DNA of 64,000 nucleotides, taken from NCBI GenBank assembly GCA_934757245.1, contig CAKVLH010000005.1, positions 1 through 64,000 on the forward strand. Reading direction: 5' to 3'. A model generated the notes under the pieces. The model saw only the letters and a program-made list of their open reading frames with translations. It made no database searches and was not told the origin of the DNA. Below, in pieces: positions 26,014 to 34,118 of this stretch. Positions within the stretch are counted from its first letter, which is position 1. Each line of letters begins with the position of its first letter. Made by a program: the position numbers and the translations under genes. This DNA is from an uncultured Candidatus Melainabacteria bacterium (GTDB taxonomy: Bacteria; Cyanobacteriota; Vampirovibrionia; Gastranaerophilales; Gastranaerophilaceae).

Positions 26014-27003
26014 ATGACTAAAGATTATTATAAAATTTTAAATATTTCTGAAAATTCAACACAAGACGAAATTAAATCTGCATATCGTCGCCTTGCAAGA
26101 AAATGGCATCCTGATGTTGCAGGTAATTCTAATGAAGCAATAAACAAATTCAAAGATATAAATGAAGCTTACGAAACTTTATCAGATTCAATTCGCAAAT
26201 CGAATTACGACAGAGCTAGAAAATTCTACTCATATTCAAGCGTAAATACTAAAGAAGAAACAAAGACAACAAAAAGCACTTCAACAAAAGAGAACAATTT
26301 TAAAAATACAAAACAAACTTATCACACAAAAGATAGTTTTAAATTTAGCTGGGAAGATTTCTTTTTCAAATCACAAAAACAAGAAACACCTGCGCCTAAA
26401 AAAGGCAAAGATGTATATTCCGATATAGAAATTTCTATTTTTGAAGCTTTAGGCGGAACAACAAAAGTTATCAACATGTTGCAAACCAACATTTGCCCAA
26501 AATGTGGTGGCAGAAAATTTGTTAATGGTTCAGAATGTTCATTCTGCAAGGGAAAAGGAGAAACTTCTACTTATAAAAGATTTAACGTTAAAATTCCTGC
26601 AGGTATTAGCGATAAATCTAAAATCAGATTGGCAGGGGAAGGTGAAAAAGGGATTTGTGGGGGAGCAAATGGGGATTTGTATTTGACAATTCATATAAAA
26701 GAACCTAAAGGCTACAAAACAGAAGGTTTGAATATATTAAAAACAATTCCTATTACTCCGTTTGAAGCTGTGTTGGGTGCTAACATTTCAGTTCCAACTT
26801 TGAAAGGTAATATTTCTTTAAAAATTGCGCCAAATACTAGAAATGGTCAAAAAATCAGATTATCCGGATGTGGAATAGAGCAAAATAAACAAGTTGGTGA
26901 TATGATAGTAACTGTAGAAATTCAAATTCCAAAGAATTTGTCAGACGAAGAAATTAGTTTGTACAAAAGATTGGCAGAAATTTCTACGAATTCTGTAAGA
27001 TGA
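26014..27003 (+). CDS. DnaJ-like co-chaperone with a half zinc domain
   Basis: 329 aa. Residues 1-68 form the J-domain with the HPD motif (RKWHPDVAGNS). A Lys/Thr-rich linker follows. The zinc region has only two motifs (CPKCGGRK and CSFCKGKGE) instead of the four of classical DnaJ, enough for a single zinc site. Two C-terminal substrate-binding domains follow (FNVKIPAGISDKSKIRLAGE, ...GQKIRLSGCGI). It would stimulate a DnaK; no dnaK/grpE is nearby. Known between type I and type II J-proteins; the shortened domain is the odd point. Predicted leaderless mRNA. Confidence 0.9.
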   Translation: MTKDYYKILNISENSTQDEIKSAYRRLARKWHPDVAGNSNEAINKFKDINEAYETLSDSIRKSNYDRARKFYSYSSVNTKEETKTTKSTSTKENNFKNTKQTYHTKDSFKFSWEDFFFKSQKQETPAPKKGKDVYSDIEISIFEALGGTTKVINMLQTNICPKCGGRKFVNGSECSFCKGKGETSTYKRFNVKIPAGISDKSKIRLAGEGEKGICGGANGDLYLTIHIKEPKGYKTEGLNILKTIPITPFEAVLGANISVPTLKGNISLKIAPNTRNGQKIRLSGCGIEQNKQVGDMIVTVEIQIPKNLSDEEISLYKRLAEISTNSVR

Positions 27004-27406
27004 TGTTGGGGTAGAAACCTCAACCTACATTTTAATAATACCCTCTCCCGCCTTCGGCACCCTCTCCATGTAAAATGGATAGAAGGAGAGGGGAGTAGAA
27101 CGCATTAGCTTAAACATCTTTAGCGTTTTCCCTCCCTCGGGGGAGCGGATTTTCGGTAGGGCGTAAGCCCGTAAGGTGGAGGTCGGACGTTACTCCGCCG
27201 ACACCCCGAATAATCCAAGACAGGGTTAGGGAGAGGGTATTATTAACTCTAGAATTTATAAAACCCTCTCTAAAATTTCTAAATTCAAGGGCTAAAACAA
27301 ATAACAAACGCCCTTTCATTAAGAAATTCTTTCTCCCCATAGGGGAGAGCTAGATACACAATTTTTTGTTTCTTACAAAGATGATAGTATAAAAAAGGAT
27401 AACAAA
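27004..27406. other. Gene-free region with hairpin repeat and MITE-like element
   Basis: 403 bp. The first 27 bp are a diverged copy of the short TTGGGG-type hairpin repeat, then the MITE-like element (27032-27246) follows. The rest is Ile/Leu-codon-like AT-rich DNA with CCCTCTC and GGGAGAG words and the queE leader. A 76-aa minus-strand frame here is repeat-derived and not supported as a gene. Confidence 0.6.
27032..27246. mobile_element. MITE-like element, copy 2 (215 bp)
   Basis: Ends are TTAATAATACCCTCTCCC and its exact inverse, an 18-bp perfect terminal repeat. The interior differs from copy 1 and contains CGCCTTCGGCACCCTCTCC, found inverted in the copy at 43067-43205. It starts 28 bp after the DnaJ-like stop. 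Confidence 0.7.
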
Positions 27407-28072
27407 ATGTCATCAATAAAACTAAAAGAATTATTTGCATCAATTCAAGGCGAAGGCCCGTTTATGGGATATAAACAAATATTCATACGCCTTTGCGGAT
27501 GTAATCTTAAATGCAAATACTGCGATACTGATTTTGATATTGAAAACGCTAAAGAATATTCTATAAAAGAATTAACAGATTTTGTAAATCAACATAAAGA
27601 ATGCCACTCTGTTTCATTAACAGGTGGTGAACCATTGTTACATACAAAATTTATTAAGGATTTTGCTAAGATTTCGCAACTTCCTATATATTTAGAAACA
27701 AATGCAACTTTGTATGAACAATTGAAAGAAGTAATTGATTTCGTAGATTATGTTTCAGCAGATATAAAGCTTCCAAGTGCAACAGGGCTTGAACCGCAAT
27801 GGGATAAGCACGACAAGTTTTTTGAAATAGCTTCTCAAAAATATCTTTATATAAAAGTTGTATTTGACAAAAACATTACGGATTCTGAAATAAATGAAAT
27901 TTGTAAACTAGCAGGAAAATATGATGTTGAATTAGTTTTACAACCGATGATGTTAGGTAAGACTCCTTCAATTTCGTCTGATTTTATGGAAGAAGTTTTG
28001 GATAAGTGTTTGCAAAGATATCGAAAAACAAGATTGATTCCACAAGTGCATAAGTTTATTGATGTTATATAA
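27407..28072 (+). CDS. queE: 7-carboxy-7-deazaguanine synthase (radical SAM)
   Basis: 221 aa. The radical-SAM cluster motif is C-x3-C-x2-C in CGCNLKCKYCDTDF, preceded by FASIQGEGPFMGYKQIFIRL, both typical of QueE. SLTGGEPLL is the SAM-binding GGE motif. It makes the 7-deazaguanine ring for queuosine. AAAAGGATAACAAA precedes the ATG. No other queuosine genes are adjacent. Confidence 0.93.
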   Translation: MSSIKLKELFASIQGEGPFMGYKQIFIRLCGCNLKCKYCDTDFDIENAKEYSIKELTDFVNQHKECHSVSLTGGEPLLHTKFIKDFAKISQLPIYLETNATLYEQLKEVIDFVDYVSADIKLPSATGLEPQWDKHDKFFEIASQKYLYIKVVFDKNITDSEINEICKLAGKYDVELVLQPMMLGKTPSISSDFMEEVLDKCLQRYRKTRLIPQVHKFIDVI

Positions 28073-28073
28073 C

Positions 28074-28115
28074 AAACAAGTGGGCGAAGCCTAAAGGCTT
28101 CGCCCACTTGTTTTT
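28074..28115. terminator. Bidirectional terminator after queE
   Basis: Long perfect stem AAACAAGTGGGCGAAGCC / GGCTTCGCCCACTTGTTT with TAAA loop and a T-run, between the converging queE and pilin-like genes. Confidence 0.9.
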
Positions 28116-28119
28116 AAAA

Positions 28120-29148
28120 CTAATATTTATGTGCTTTTTGCGGACTGGCAATTTTTAGTACGCCATTAACTCTCGTACCGTTCTCTGTTTTTCGTATATC
28201 TGTATATGTATCAGTTGCACAACTGATTACAGTAATATCACTACCATATTTTTCTTCATACCCAGTACCTTTTAGAGAACAGAACGCATCTTTAAAAGAG
28301 CCATATATCGGTTTTTCGTATGTAAAGTTGGTTCTATCAACAACGTTATTTCTACCTACTTTACCGTCATCAATGTAAGCCGGTAACAAATCACGTCTTG
28401 TTTGCAAATCCGGTGCAGTAGAGCCTTCTTCCGGCGCAAGCGGAATTAAAGTATTGCTATCGTATGAATAATACAATCTTACTTCTTGAAAACCGCCATT
28501 TGTTCTTGTTTTCGCAGCTGGAACTCTCATGGTAATAAATACATTCTTATACATAGTATTTTCTGTCGAACTATTTTCTACATTCAATGGAATATTATAA
28601 GAGTATGTTATTCCATTTGCACATTCTGCTGTTGTTACAGCATCATTTAAAGTTGGATTTTCCGGATTTGTAGGTATTTCTGGAGTTTCTGGAGTTTCTG
28701 GGATTGGAATTTTGGGTAATGTAGGTCTTGTAGGCTGAGGTGTTGGATTTCCTGGAACACCTGGACGAGGATCAATTTGCATAGTACCAGTTCCAAGATT
28801 ATCCTTCATATGATAAATATCGTCATTTGCATAACTAACAGCCTTAAAAGTCAACAAGTTTAAATCACAATTTGAAGCAACATTAATTCCTGCAGATGCG
28901 GAAGTTGTATTATCAACTTTCAAAAGATCCATTGCTTTACTCATGGTCTCAGTTGCATTTGTTGCACCTTGTAGTTTGGCTTCTGCTATCGCATTATATA
29001 AGTTAATATACCCTGTATAATAATAAAGTTGATAGGCTTTATCTGTTGTATGTTTTGTAATCACCATACCCATAGCTGAAACTATACCGATAATTCCTAT
29101 ACATAATAGCAATTCGGCAAGGGTAAATGCTCTCTTAAAATTTTTCAT
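28120..29148 (-). CDS. Type IV pilin-like / pseudopilin protein
   Basis: 342 aa. The prepilin signal is NFKRA|FTLAELLLCIGIIG, with Glu at +5 and a hydrophobic helix, so it should be processed by a prepilin peptidase; the residue before the cut is Ala rather than the usual Gly. At about residues 127-165 there is a proline-rich linker (repeats of PETPEIP and PTRP type). The C-terminal part has four cysteines that could pair (DAFCSLKG, VISCATD). The large size suggests a minor pilin or adhesin-like pseudopilin. Its start lies 2 bp after the DUF3326-like stop, so the two are translationally coupled. Confidence 0.82.
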   Translation of the reverse strand: MKNFKRAFTLAELLLCIGIIGIVSAMGMVITKHTTDKAYQLYYYTGYINLYNAIAEAKLQGATNATETMSKAMDLLKVDNTTSASAGINVASNCDLNLLTFKAVSYANDDIYHMKDNLGTGTMQIDPRPGVPGNPTPQPTRPTLPKIPIPETPETPEIPTNPENPTLNDAVTTAECANGITYSYNIPLNVENSSTENTMYKNVFITMRVPAAKTRTNGGFQEVRLYYSYDSNTLIPLAPEEGSTAPDLQTRRDLLPAYIDDGKVGRNNVVDRTNFTYEKPIYGSFKDAFCSLKGTGYEEKYGSDITVISCATDTYTDIRKTENGTRVNGVLKIASPQKAHKY

Positions 29149-29150
29149 AC

Positions 29151-30095
29151 CTAAATTATCTCCATTAGCTCAGTATACTTTTCTATTATAAAGCATGTTC
29201 TAAGGAAATTCAACGGTGTTACGTCTAAAACGGTTTGATTTTCTTTGACTGCATAAACAGGAATTTTGCGTTTTACAGCTTCCAAAATCGGTATACCACC
29301 AATCGAATTATAAGGTACGACTAAGAAATCCAAATCATCTATTTTATATCCGACACCTTCAAGTTTTGGCGCTTGATTTAGTCCTAAAAGAATGCAAGGT
29401 AAAAATGTTGGCGTGATATATTCTGCCGAACATCTTTTATCTACAATTTCCGTAGATATTGAAACATCATCAAACGCCGGAGCGTGCGCACAAGGAATTG
29501 AAAACTCTTTTGAAATGTAATGCGAAATAATGGCTTCCACCCCACCAACAGGGTCAACTCCAATCCCGTTAGCATAATCATCGCCCTGTTCGTCAGGGAA
29601 GCGACAAACAATCGCAATTGCTTCTGCGCCTTTCGTAATAAGTTTTTGCGCAGCGCGCTTTAATGTCTCAAGATTTTTAACATTTCCCATTGAAACGCCT
29701 GAATTATCAACAAAAAATTCAACGCCAACTTCTTCGTCTGTTATTTCATAACCTAAAATATTTAGTCCGTAGACTGTTTCTACTGCGTTAACAGTATTTA
29801 TGTGCACATTCAAAACATCTTGCTTTATAGCCTTATCAAAAATAATTCCGATTTTATTATCTAAAGATGGATTTAGGCAAACTTCTCCTTTAAAAAATCT
29901 ATCAAGCGAATAGCCTTCCACATAAAGCATATTTTCCGTAATGCCGGAAAAACACGCTGCATTTACTACATTTGGATTCACTATAAGATTACATTTTTTT
30001 GCTAATTTTCTAGCCCAGCCGGAAGCATCTCCTGCAAATCCGCCAATTGAAGCTCCAACTCCTGTTGGAACAATAAAAGCACCTAATTTTTTCAT
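29151..30095 (-). CDS. DUF3326-like protein
   Basis: 314 aa. Conserved-looking features: GAFIVPTGVGASIGGFAGDA near the N-terminus, NPNVVNAACFSG, and CAHAPAFDD. I associate this pattern with DUF3326, a family of unknown function mainly seen in cyanobacteria, which supports the taxonomic guess. No signal peptide or membrane segment. It has a predicted leaderless promoter (TGC-TAATAT, 6 nt, ATG) and overlaps functionally with nothing obvious; the coupled downstream gene is a pilin-like protein. Confidence 0.75.
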   Translation of the reverse strand: MKKLGAFIVPTGVGASIGGFAGDASGWARKLAKKCNLIVNPNVVNAACFSGITENMLYVEGYSLDRFFKGEVCLNPSLDNKIGIIFDKAIKQDVLNVHINTVNAVETVYGLNILGYEITDEEVGVEFFVDNSGVSMGNVKNLETLKRAAQKLITKGAEAIAIVCRFPDEQGDDYANGIGVDPVGGVEAIISHYISKEFSIPCAHAPAFDDVSISTEIVDKRCSAEYITPTFLPCILLGLNQAPKLEGVGYKIDDLDFLVVPYNSIGGIPILEAVKRKIPVYAVKENQTVLDVTPLNFLRTCFIIEKYTELMEII

Positions 30096-30101
30096 AACTT
30101 T

Positions 30102-30110
30102 ATATTAGCA
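30102..30110 (-). promoter_or_regulatory. Extended -10 of the DUF3326-like gene, leaderless
   Basis: Minus strand TGC-TAATAT (TAATAT at 30107-30102), then 6 nt AAAGTT, then ATG at 30095. The -35 is weak, as is common with extended -10 promoters. Confidence 0.6.
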
Positions 30111-30161
30111 TGAAAACAAGTTTTGTTTTTGATATAATAAAACCAAAATAGGAGATATATT

Positions 30162-31625
30162 ATGCTAGAACTATTGAAAAAGAGCGCTATGGATCAATCC
30201 AGAGCAATCCAAAATAAAGAAGTTTCAGCTGTTGAACTAACAAAAGCGTCATTGGATAGAATTAAATCTATTGATGAAAAGTTAGGTGCTTTCAATTCTT
30301 TAACAGAAGAAACTGCACTAGAAACAGCAAAAAAAGTTGATGAAAAAGTTGCAAAAGGTGAAGAATTACCGCTTTTAGCAGGTGTTCCTCTTGCTTTGAA
30401 AGATAACATGAACTTAGTTGGTTCAAAGACAACTGCTTCAAGCAAAATCTTAGAAAACTTTGTTTCACCTTACAACGCAACTGCAACACAGAAATTGTTA
30501 GAAAATTTAGTTCCAATCGTTGGTAAAGCTAACTTAGACGAATTCGCAATGGGTTCTTCAAACGAAAACTCTGCGTTCAAAAAAGTTCACAACCCTTGGA
30601 ATTTAAATAAAGTTCCGGGTGGTTCTTCAGGCGGTTCAGCAGCATCTGTAGCGTCTTGCGAAGCCGCATTGGCTCTAGGTTCAGATACAGGCGGAAGTAT
30701 TCGTCTTCCGGCAAGTTTCTGCGGTATCGTTGGTATGAAACCTACTTACGGTAAAGTTTCAAGATATGGCTTAATTGCGTTCGCGTCATCCCTAGATCAA
30801 ATCGGACCATTTGCAAGAACAGTAGAAGATGCAGCAGCATTATTAGAAGTTATTTCAGGTTACGATTACCACGATTCAACATCTTTAAAATTGCCTGTTG
30901 AAAACTACAGAAACAGTCTAAACAATGATATTAAAGGTATGAAAATCGGTGTGGTTAAAGAACTTATGTCAGAAGGTTTAGCACCTGACGTTAAAAAAGC
31001 TCTTGAATCAGCAATCGAAACTTATAAATCATTGGGAGCAGAAGTTGTTGAAATTTCACTTCCAAACTTAAAGCATTCAATCGGTATTTATTATATTTTA
31101 GCGACCGCAGAATGCAGTTCAAACTTAGCTAGATTTGATGGCGTAAGATATGGTCATAGAACTGCTGATGCTAAAAATCTTCTTGAAATGTACTGCAAAT
31201 CAAGAGCGGAAGGTTTTGGTCCGGAAGTTAAACGTCGTATAATGCTTGGTACTTACGCATTGTCTTCCGGTTATTATGATGCTTATTATAAAAAAGCATT
31301 ACAAATGAGAAGAGTTGTAACAGAAGACTTTTTGAAAGCATTTAGTCAAGTTGATGCATTGATTTCTCCAACTTGCCCTACAACCGCATTCGATTTAGGC
31401 GCAAGAACAGAAGATCCGCTTGCGATGTATCTAACAGATATTGCGACTATCTCTGCAAACTTAGCCGGTATTCCTGCGATTTCTGTTCCAGCCGGATTTG
31501 ATACTGACGGAATGCCAATCGGTTTACAAATCATGACACCACAACTTACAGAAGCTAAGTTATTCAATTTAGCTTACAAGTTTGAACAATCTCACGATTA
31601 TTTCAAAAAGCTGGCTAATATTTAA
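30162..31625 (+). CDS. gatA: Glutamyl-tRNA(Gln) amidotransferase subunit A
   Basis: 487 aa. The amidase signature is KVPGGSSGGSAASVAS with the catalytic Ser and the downstream GSDTGGSIRLPASFCG; the catalytic Lys lies in ALKDNMNL. With GatB and GatC it amidates Glu-tRNA(Gln), so this organism probably lacks a direct glutaminyl-tRNA route; gatB and gatC are not in the window. TAGGAGATATATT precedes the ATG, and TATAAT lies 24 nt before that site. Single gene with terminator. Confidence 0.96.
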   Translation: MLELLKKSAMDQSRAIQNKEVSAVELTKASLDRIKSIDEKLGAFNSLTEETALETAKKVDEKVAKGEELPLLAGVPLALKDNMNLVGSKTTASSKILENFVSPYNATATQKLLENLVPIVGKANLDEFAMGSSNENSAFKKVHNPWNLNKVPGGSSGGSAASVASCEAALALGSDTGGSIRLPASFCGIVGMKPTYGKVSRYGLIAFASSLDQIGPFARTVEDAAALLEVISGYDYHDSTSLKLPVENYRNSLNNDIKGMKIGVVKELMSEGLAPDVKKALESAIETYKSLGAEVVEISLPNLKHSIGIYYILATAECSSNLARFDGVRYGHRTADAKNLLEMYCKSRAEGFGPEVKRRIMLGTYALSSGYYDAYYKKALQMRRVVTEDFLKAFSQVDALISPTCPTTAFDLGARTEDPLAMYLTDIATISANLAGIPAISVPAGFDTDGMPIGLQIMTPQLTEAKLFNLAYKFEQSHDYFKKLANI

Positions 31626-31640
31626 GGCTTAATACATAGA

Positions 31641-31679
31641 AAAAAATATGGTGCGTAACTTGCGCACCATATTTTTTTT
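31641..31679. terminator. Bidirectional terminator after gatA
   Basis: Stem AAAAAATATGGTGCG / GCGCACCATATTTTTT, between the converging gatA and MFS genes. Confidence 0.85.
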
Positions 31680-31684
31680 TACAA

Positions 31685-32836
31685 TTATTTTGCATACCTT
31701 TTGTAAAAACACATCAACAACATAAAACCAACAAAAGCGAAAACTGCCCCCGGAACAGCTGTGAATTTATATCCAAGTCCCATTTCTATAGGAATTCCGC
31801 CAATAAATGCTCCGAGCGCATTGCCCATATTGAAAGAGATTTGCGAAAATGATGCGCCTAACATCTCGCCACCTTTAGCATTATCTATTAATAATACCTG
31901 CTGAGGAGCAGAGACCCCAAATAAACACCCGGTACAAATTATCATACAAAGTATTGAAATAATTGGATTTTGTGCTCCGAAAAAGATTACAATTAGAGCA
32001 ACACAAGCCAACAATTGCGTTAGACCTGCTACTACAGAAGGGCTAAATTTGTCTGACAATTTTCCTCCAAGAAAATTACCAACACACATGCCGGCGCCTG
32101 CAAGAATCATAATCAGCGATACAAATTGTGGCATTATGCCGGATACATTTACCAAAAGTGGATTAATATAACTATACCAACAGAAAATTCCGCCATTACC
32201 CATAATTACGGCGAAAATCAATAACCAAGGCGCCAGACTTTTTAGGAATTTGAATTGACCTCGGAATCCTGTATCCGGTAGCGGTTTTAGATTTGGCACA
32301 AGACATTTTATCGAATATAAAATTATTAAACCCACTAAGCCTATAAACAAAAATATCAATCGCCAGCTTAAGCTGTGGCTTACCATTGTCCCTAAAGGAA
32401 TTCCAATCAAGTTTGCAAAAGTCATGCCTGAACACATAAATGCTACAGATTGGTTTTCCTTACCTTTTTCGCATAATTTTCCTGCTGAAATCGCACCAAC
32501 ACTGAAGAAGCATCCGTGCGGAAGCCCTGCAACAAATCGAATTAAATAAAAAATATGATAATTAGTAACAAATGCAGTTAAGAAATTCGCAATAGTAAAG
32601 ATTGTCATCAACCATAGTAGAATAGTTTTTAGCGGTTTAGTTCTTGCAACAATTACAAGTAAAATTGCACCAAACACAACACCCAGTGCATAAAAGGATA
32701 TAAAATTTCCTGCTTCTGGAATTGTACATTGCATGGATTTTGCTGTATCCGGCAAAATTCCCATCATTACATATTCAGTTAAACCAAGCCCTAACGTTCC
32801 AAGAGCCAACGGCAAAAGACAAAGACTCTTTCTCAT
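31685..32836 (-). CDS. Major facilitator superfamily transporter
   Basis: 383 aa from the ATG at 32836, which follows AAAGGAATAT; the frame is open 105 bp further but without a ribosome site. Twelve membrane helices; the first is LALGTLGLGLTEYVMMGILP, which is typical of the AraJ/NepI/YdhP-like drug:H+ antiporter group. The conserved loop GGKLSDKFSPSVVAG lies between helices 8 and 9. Substrate unknown; sugar or nucleoside-analogue efflux is possible from family resemblance. Divergent from wecB. Confidence 0.88.
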   Translation of the reverse strand: MRKSLCLLPLALGTLGLGLTEYVMMGILPDTAKSMQCTIPEAGNFISFYALGVVFGAILLVIVARTKPLKTILLWLMTIFTIANFLTAFVTNYHIFYLIRFVAGLPHGCFFSVGAISAGKLCEKGKENQSVAFMCSGMTFANLIGIPLGTMVSHSLSWRLIFLFIGLVGLIILYSIKCLVPNLKPLPDTGFRGQFKFLKSLAPWLLIFAVIMGNGGIFCWYSYINPLLVNVSGIMPQFVSLIMILAGAGMCVGNFLGGKLSDKFSPSVVAGLTQLLACVALIVIFFGAQNPIISILCMIICTGCLFGVSAPQQVLLIDNAKGGEMLGASFSQISFNMGNALGAFIGGIPIEMGLGYKFTAVPGAVFAFVGFMLLMCFYKRYAK

Positions 32837-32918
32837 ATATTCCTTTGCTATTTTTATAGTGTAAATTTTCTGTAAATATATTATCACAATGAAATATAAA
32901 ACTCTAAATTTTTTATTG

Positions 32919-32924
32919 TATAAT
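32919..32924 (+). promoter_or_regulatory. -10 box of wecB, leaderless arrangement
   Basis: TATAAT at 32919-32924, 6 nt (ATTATT), ATG at 32931. The -35 is weak. Confidence 0.6.
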
Positions 32925-32930
32925 ATTATT

Positions 32931-34046
32931 ATGAAAAACATTATTTTTATATTTGGAACACGTCCGGAAATTATTAAGCTTGCACCTGTGATACTCGAAA
33001 TGAAAAAGTATCCGCAAGATTATAACGTGATTATTTGTAATACAGAACAGCAAAAACAACTTTCGAACCAAACTCTTGCTTATTTCGGTTTGAAGGCTGA
33101 TATAAACCTTGATTGTATGAGAGAAAATCAATCGCTTTCATCTGTTCAAGCTAGAATTCTTACATCTTTGGATAAAGTATTCTCCGAGCACGAAATTGAT
33201 GCGACAATTGTTCAAGGCGATACAATGACCGTTTTGTGCGGAGCTTTAACAAGTTTTTATCACAAGATTCCAGTATTCCACGTAGAAGCAGGACTTCGTT
33301 CGTATGACATTTACGAGCCATTTCCGGAAGAAGTTATGCGCCAGATGACTTCACGCGTTGCTGCTTTACACTTTGCACCAACTGATGTCAACAAAAAAGC
33401 TTTATTAAAAGAAGATATTGCAGAAAATAAAATTCATGTTGTTGGTAATACCGTAATTGACGCTCTTTTCTGCTTATCTAAAGAAGTTATCGAAAACTCT
33501 GAAAAATTCTATGAAGAAAAAGGAATTAGAATTGATGATAAATTAGTTTTGATAACTGCACACAGACGTGAAAATCATGGAGAAAGAATCGATAGAATTA
33601 TAGAGGCAATAAGCTTTTTGGCTAAAAAATACACAGACCACACTTTTGTAATTCCGGTTCACCCAAATCCAAATGTTAAAAATAAAATCCACGAGCGCTT
33701 AGGTAATTTTTCAAATATTCACCTTTTAACTCCGCTTGATTATCCATATTTGGTTTATTTAATGAAGCATGCAAAGCTTATCTTGACTGATTCCGGCGGA
33801 ATTCAAGAAGAAGCACCTTCATTTGCTTGCCCAACTCTTGTAATGCGTTATGAAACAGAAAGAAAAGAAGGCGTTGAAGCCGGAGTTTCTAAATTGGTTG
33901 GCGCTGATTATGACAAGATTTTGGCAGAAAGCGAAAAAGTATTGTCTTCAACAAAAGAAAATACCCGCTTGAAGGCTCAAAATCCGTATGGCGACGGTAC
34001 AGCTTCTATTCAGATTGAAAAAATTGTTAGAGAGTATTTTGCGTAA
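32931..34046 (+). CDS. wecB: UDP-N-acetylglucosamine 2-epimerase (non-hydrolysing)
   Basis: 371 aa from the ATG at 32931; the frame opens 42 bp upstream at an ATG that precedes the -10 box, so the later start is chosen. Signatures: IFIFGTRPEIIKLAPV, VQGDTMTVLCGAL, VFHVEAGLRS, TAHRRENHGERI and TDSGGIQEEAPSF. It produces UDP-ManNAc for surface polysaccharide. Predicted leaderless mRNA. A hairpin repeat follows, then a histidine kinase. Confidence 0.94.
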   Translation: MKNIIFIFGTRPEIIKLAPVILEMKKYPQDYNVIICNTEQQKQLSNQTLAYFGLKADINLDCMRENQSLSSVQARILTSLDKVFSEHEIDATIVQGDTMTVLCGALTSFYHKIPVFHVEAGLRSYDIYEPFPEEVMRQMTSRVAALHFAPTDVNKKALLKEDIAENKIHVVGNTVIDALFCLSKEVIENSEKFYEEKGIRIDDKLVLITAHRRENHGERIDRIIEAISFLAKKYTDHTFVIPVHPNPNVKNKIHERLGNFSNIHLLTPLDYPYLVYLMKHAKLILTDSGGIQEEAPSFACPTLVMRYETERKEGVEAGVSKLVGADYDKILAESEKVLSSTKENTRLKAQNPYGDGTASIQIEKIVREYFA

Positions 34047-34060
34047 TTGCAATTTTATTG

Positions 34061-34085
34061 TTGGGGTGAAACCCCAACCTACAGT
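34061..34085. repeat. Short hairpin repeat, inverted variant
   Basis: GTTGGGGTGAAACCCCAACCTACA, the inverse of the 6271-6300 type with GGGG/CCCC stem; lies between wecB and the kinase gene and could act as a weak terminator. Confidence 0.65.
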
Positions 34086-34118
34086 TTTTGAATAATTTTT
34101 TCGTGCTAAAATTGTGGC

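Noticed and set aside
27110..27340. 76-codon minus-strand frame in the 27-kb repeat region
   Set aside because: It reads across the MITE-like element and a decayed repeat, with no ribosome site and no family resemblance.
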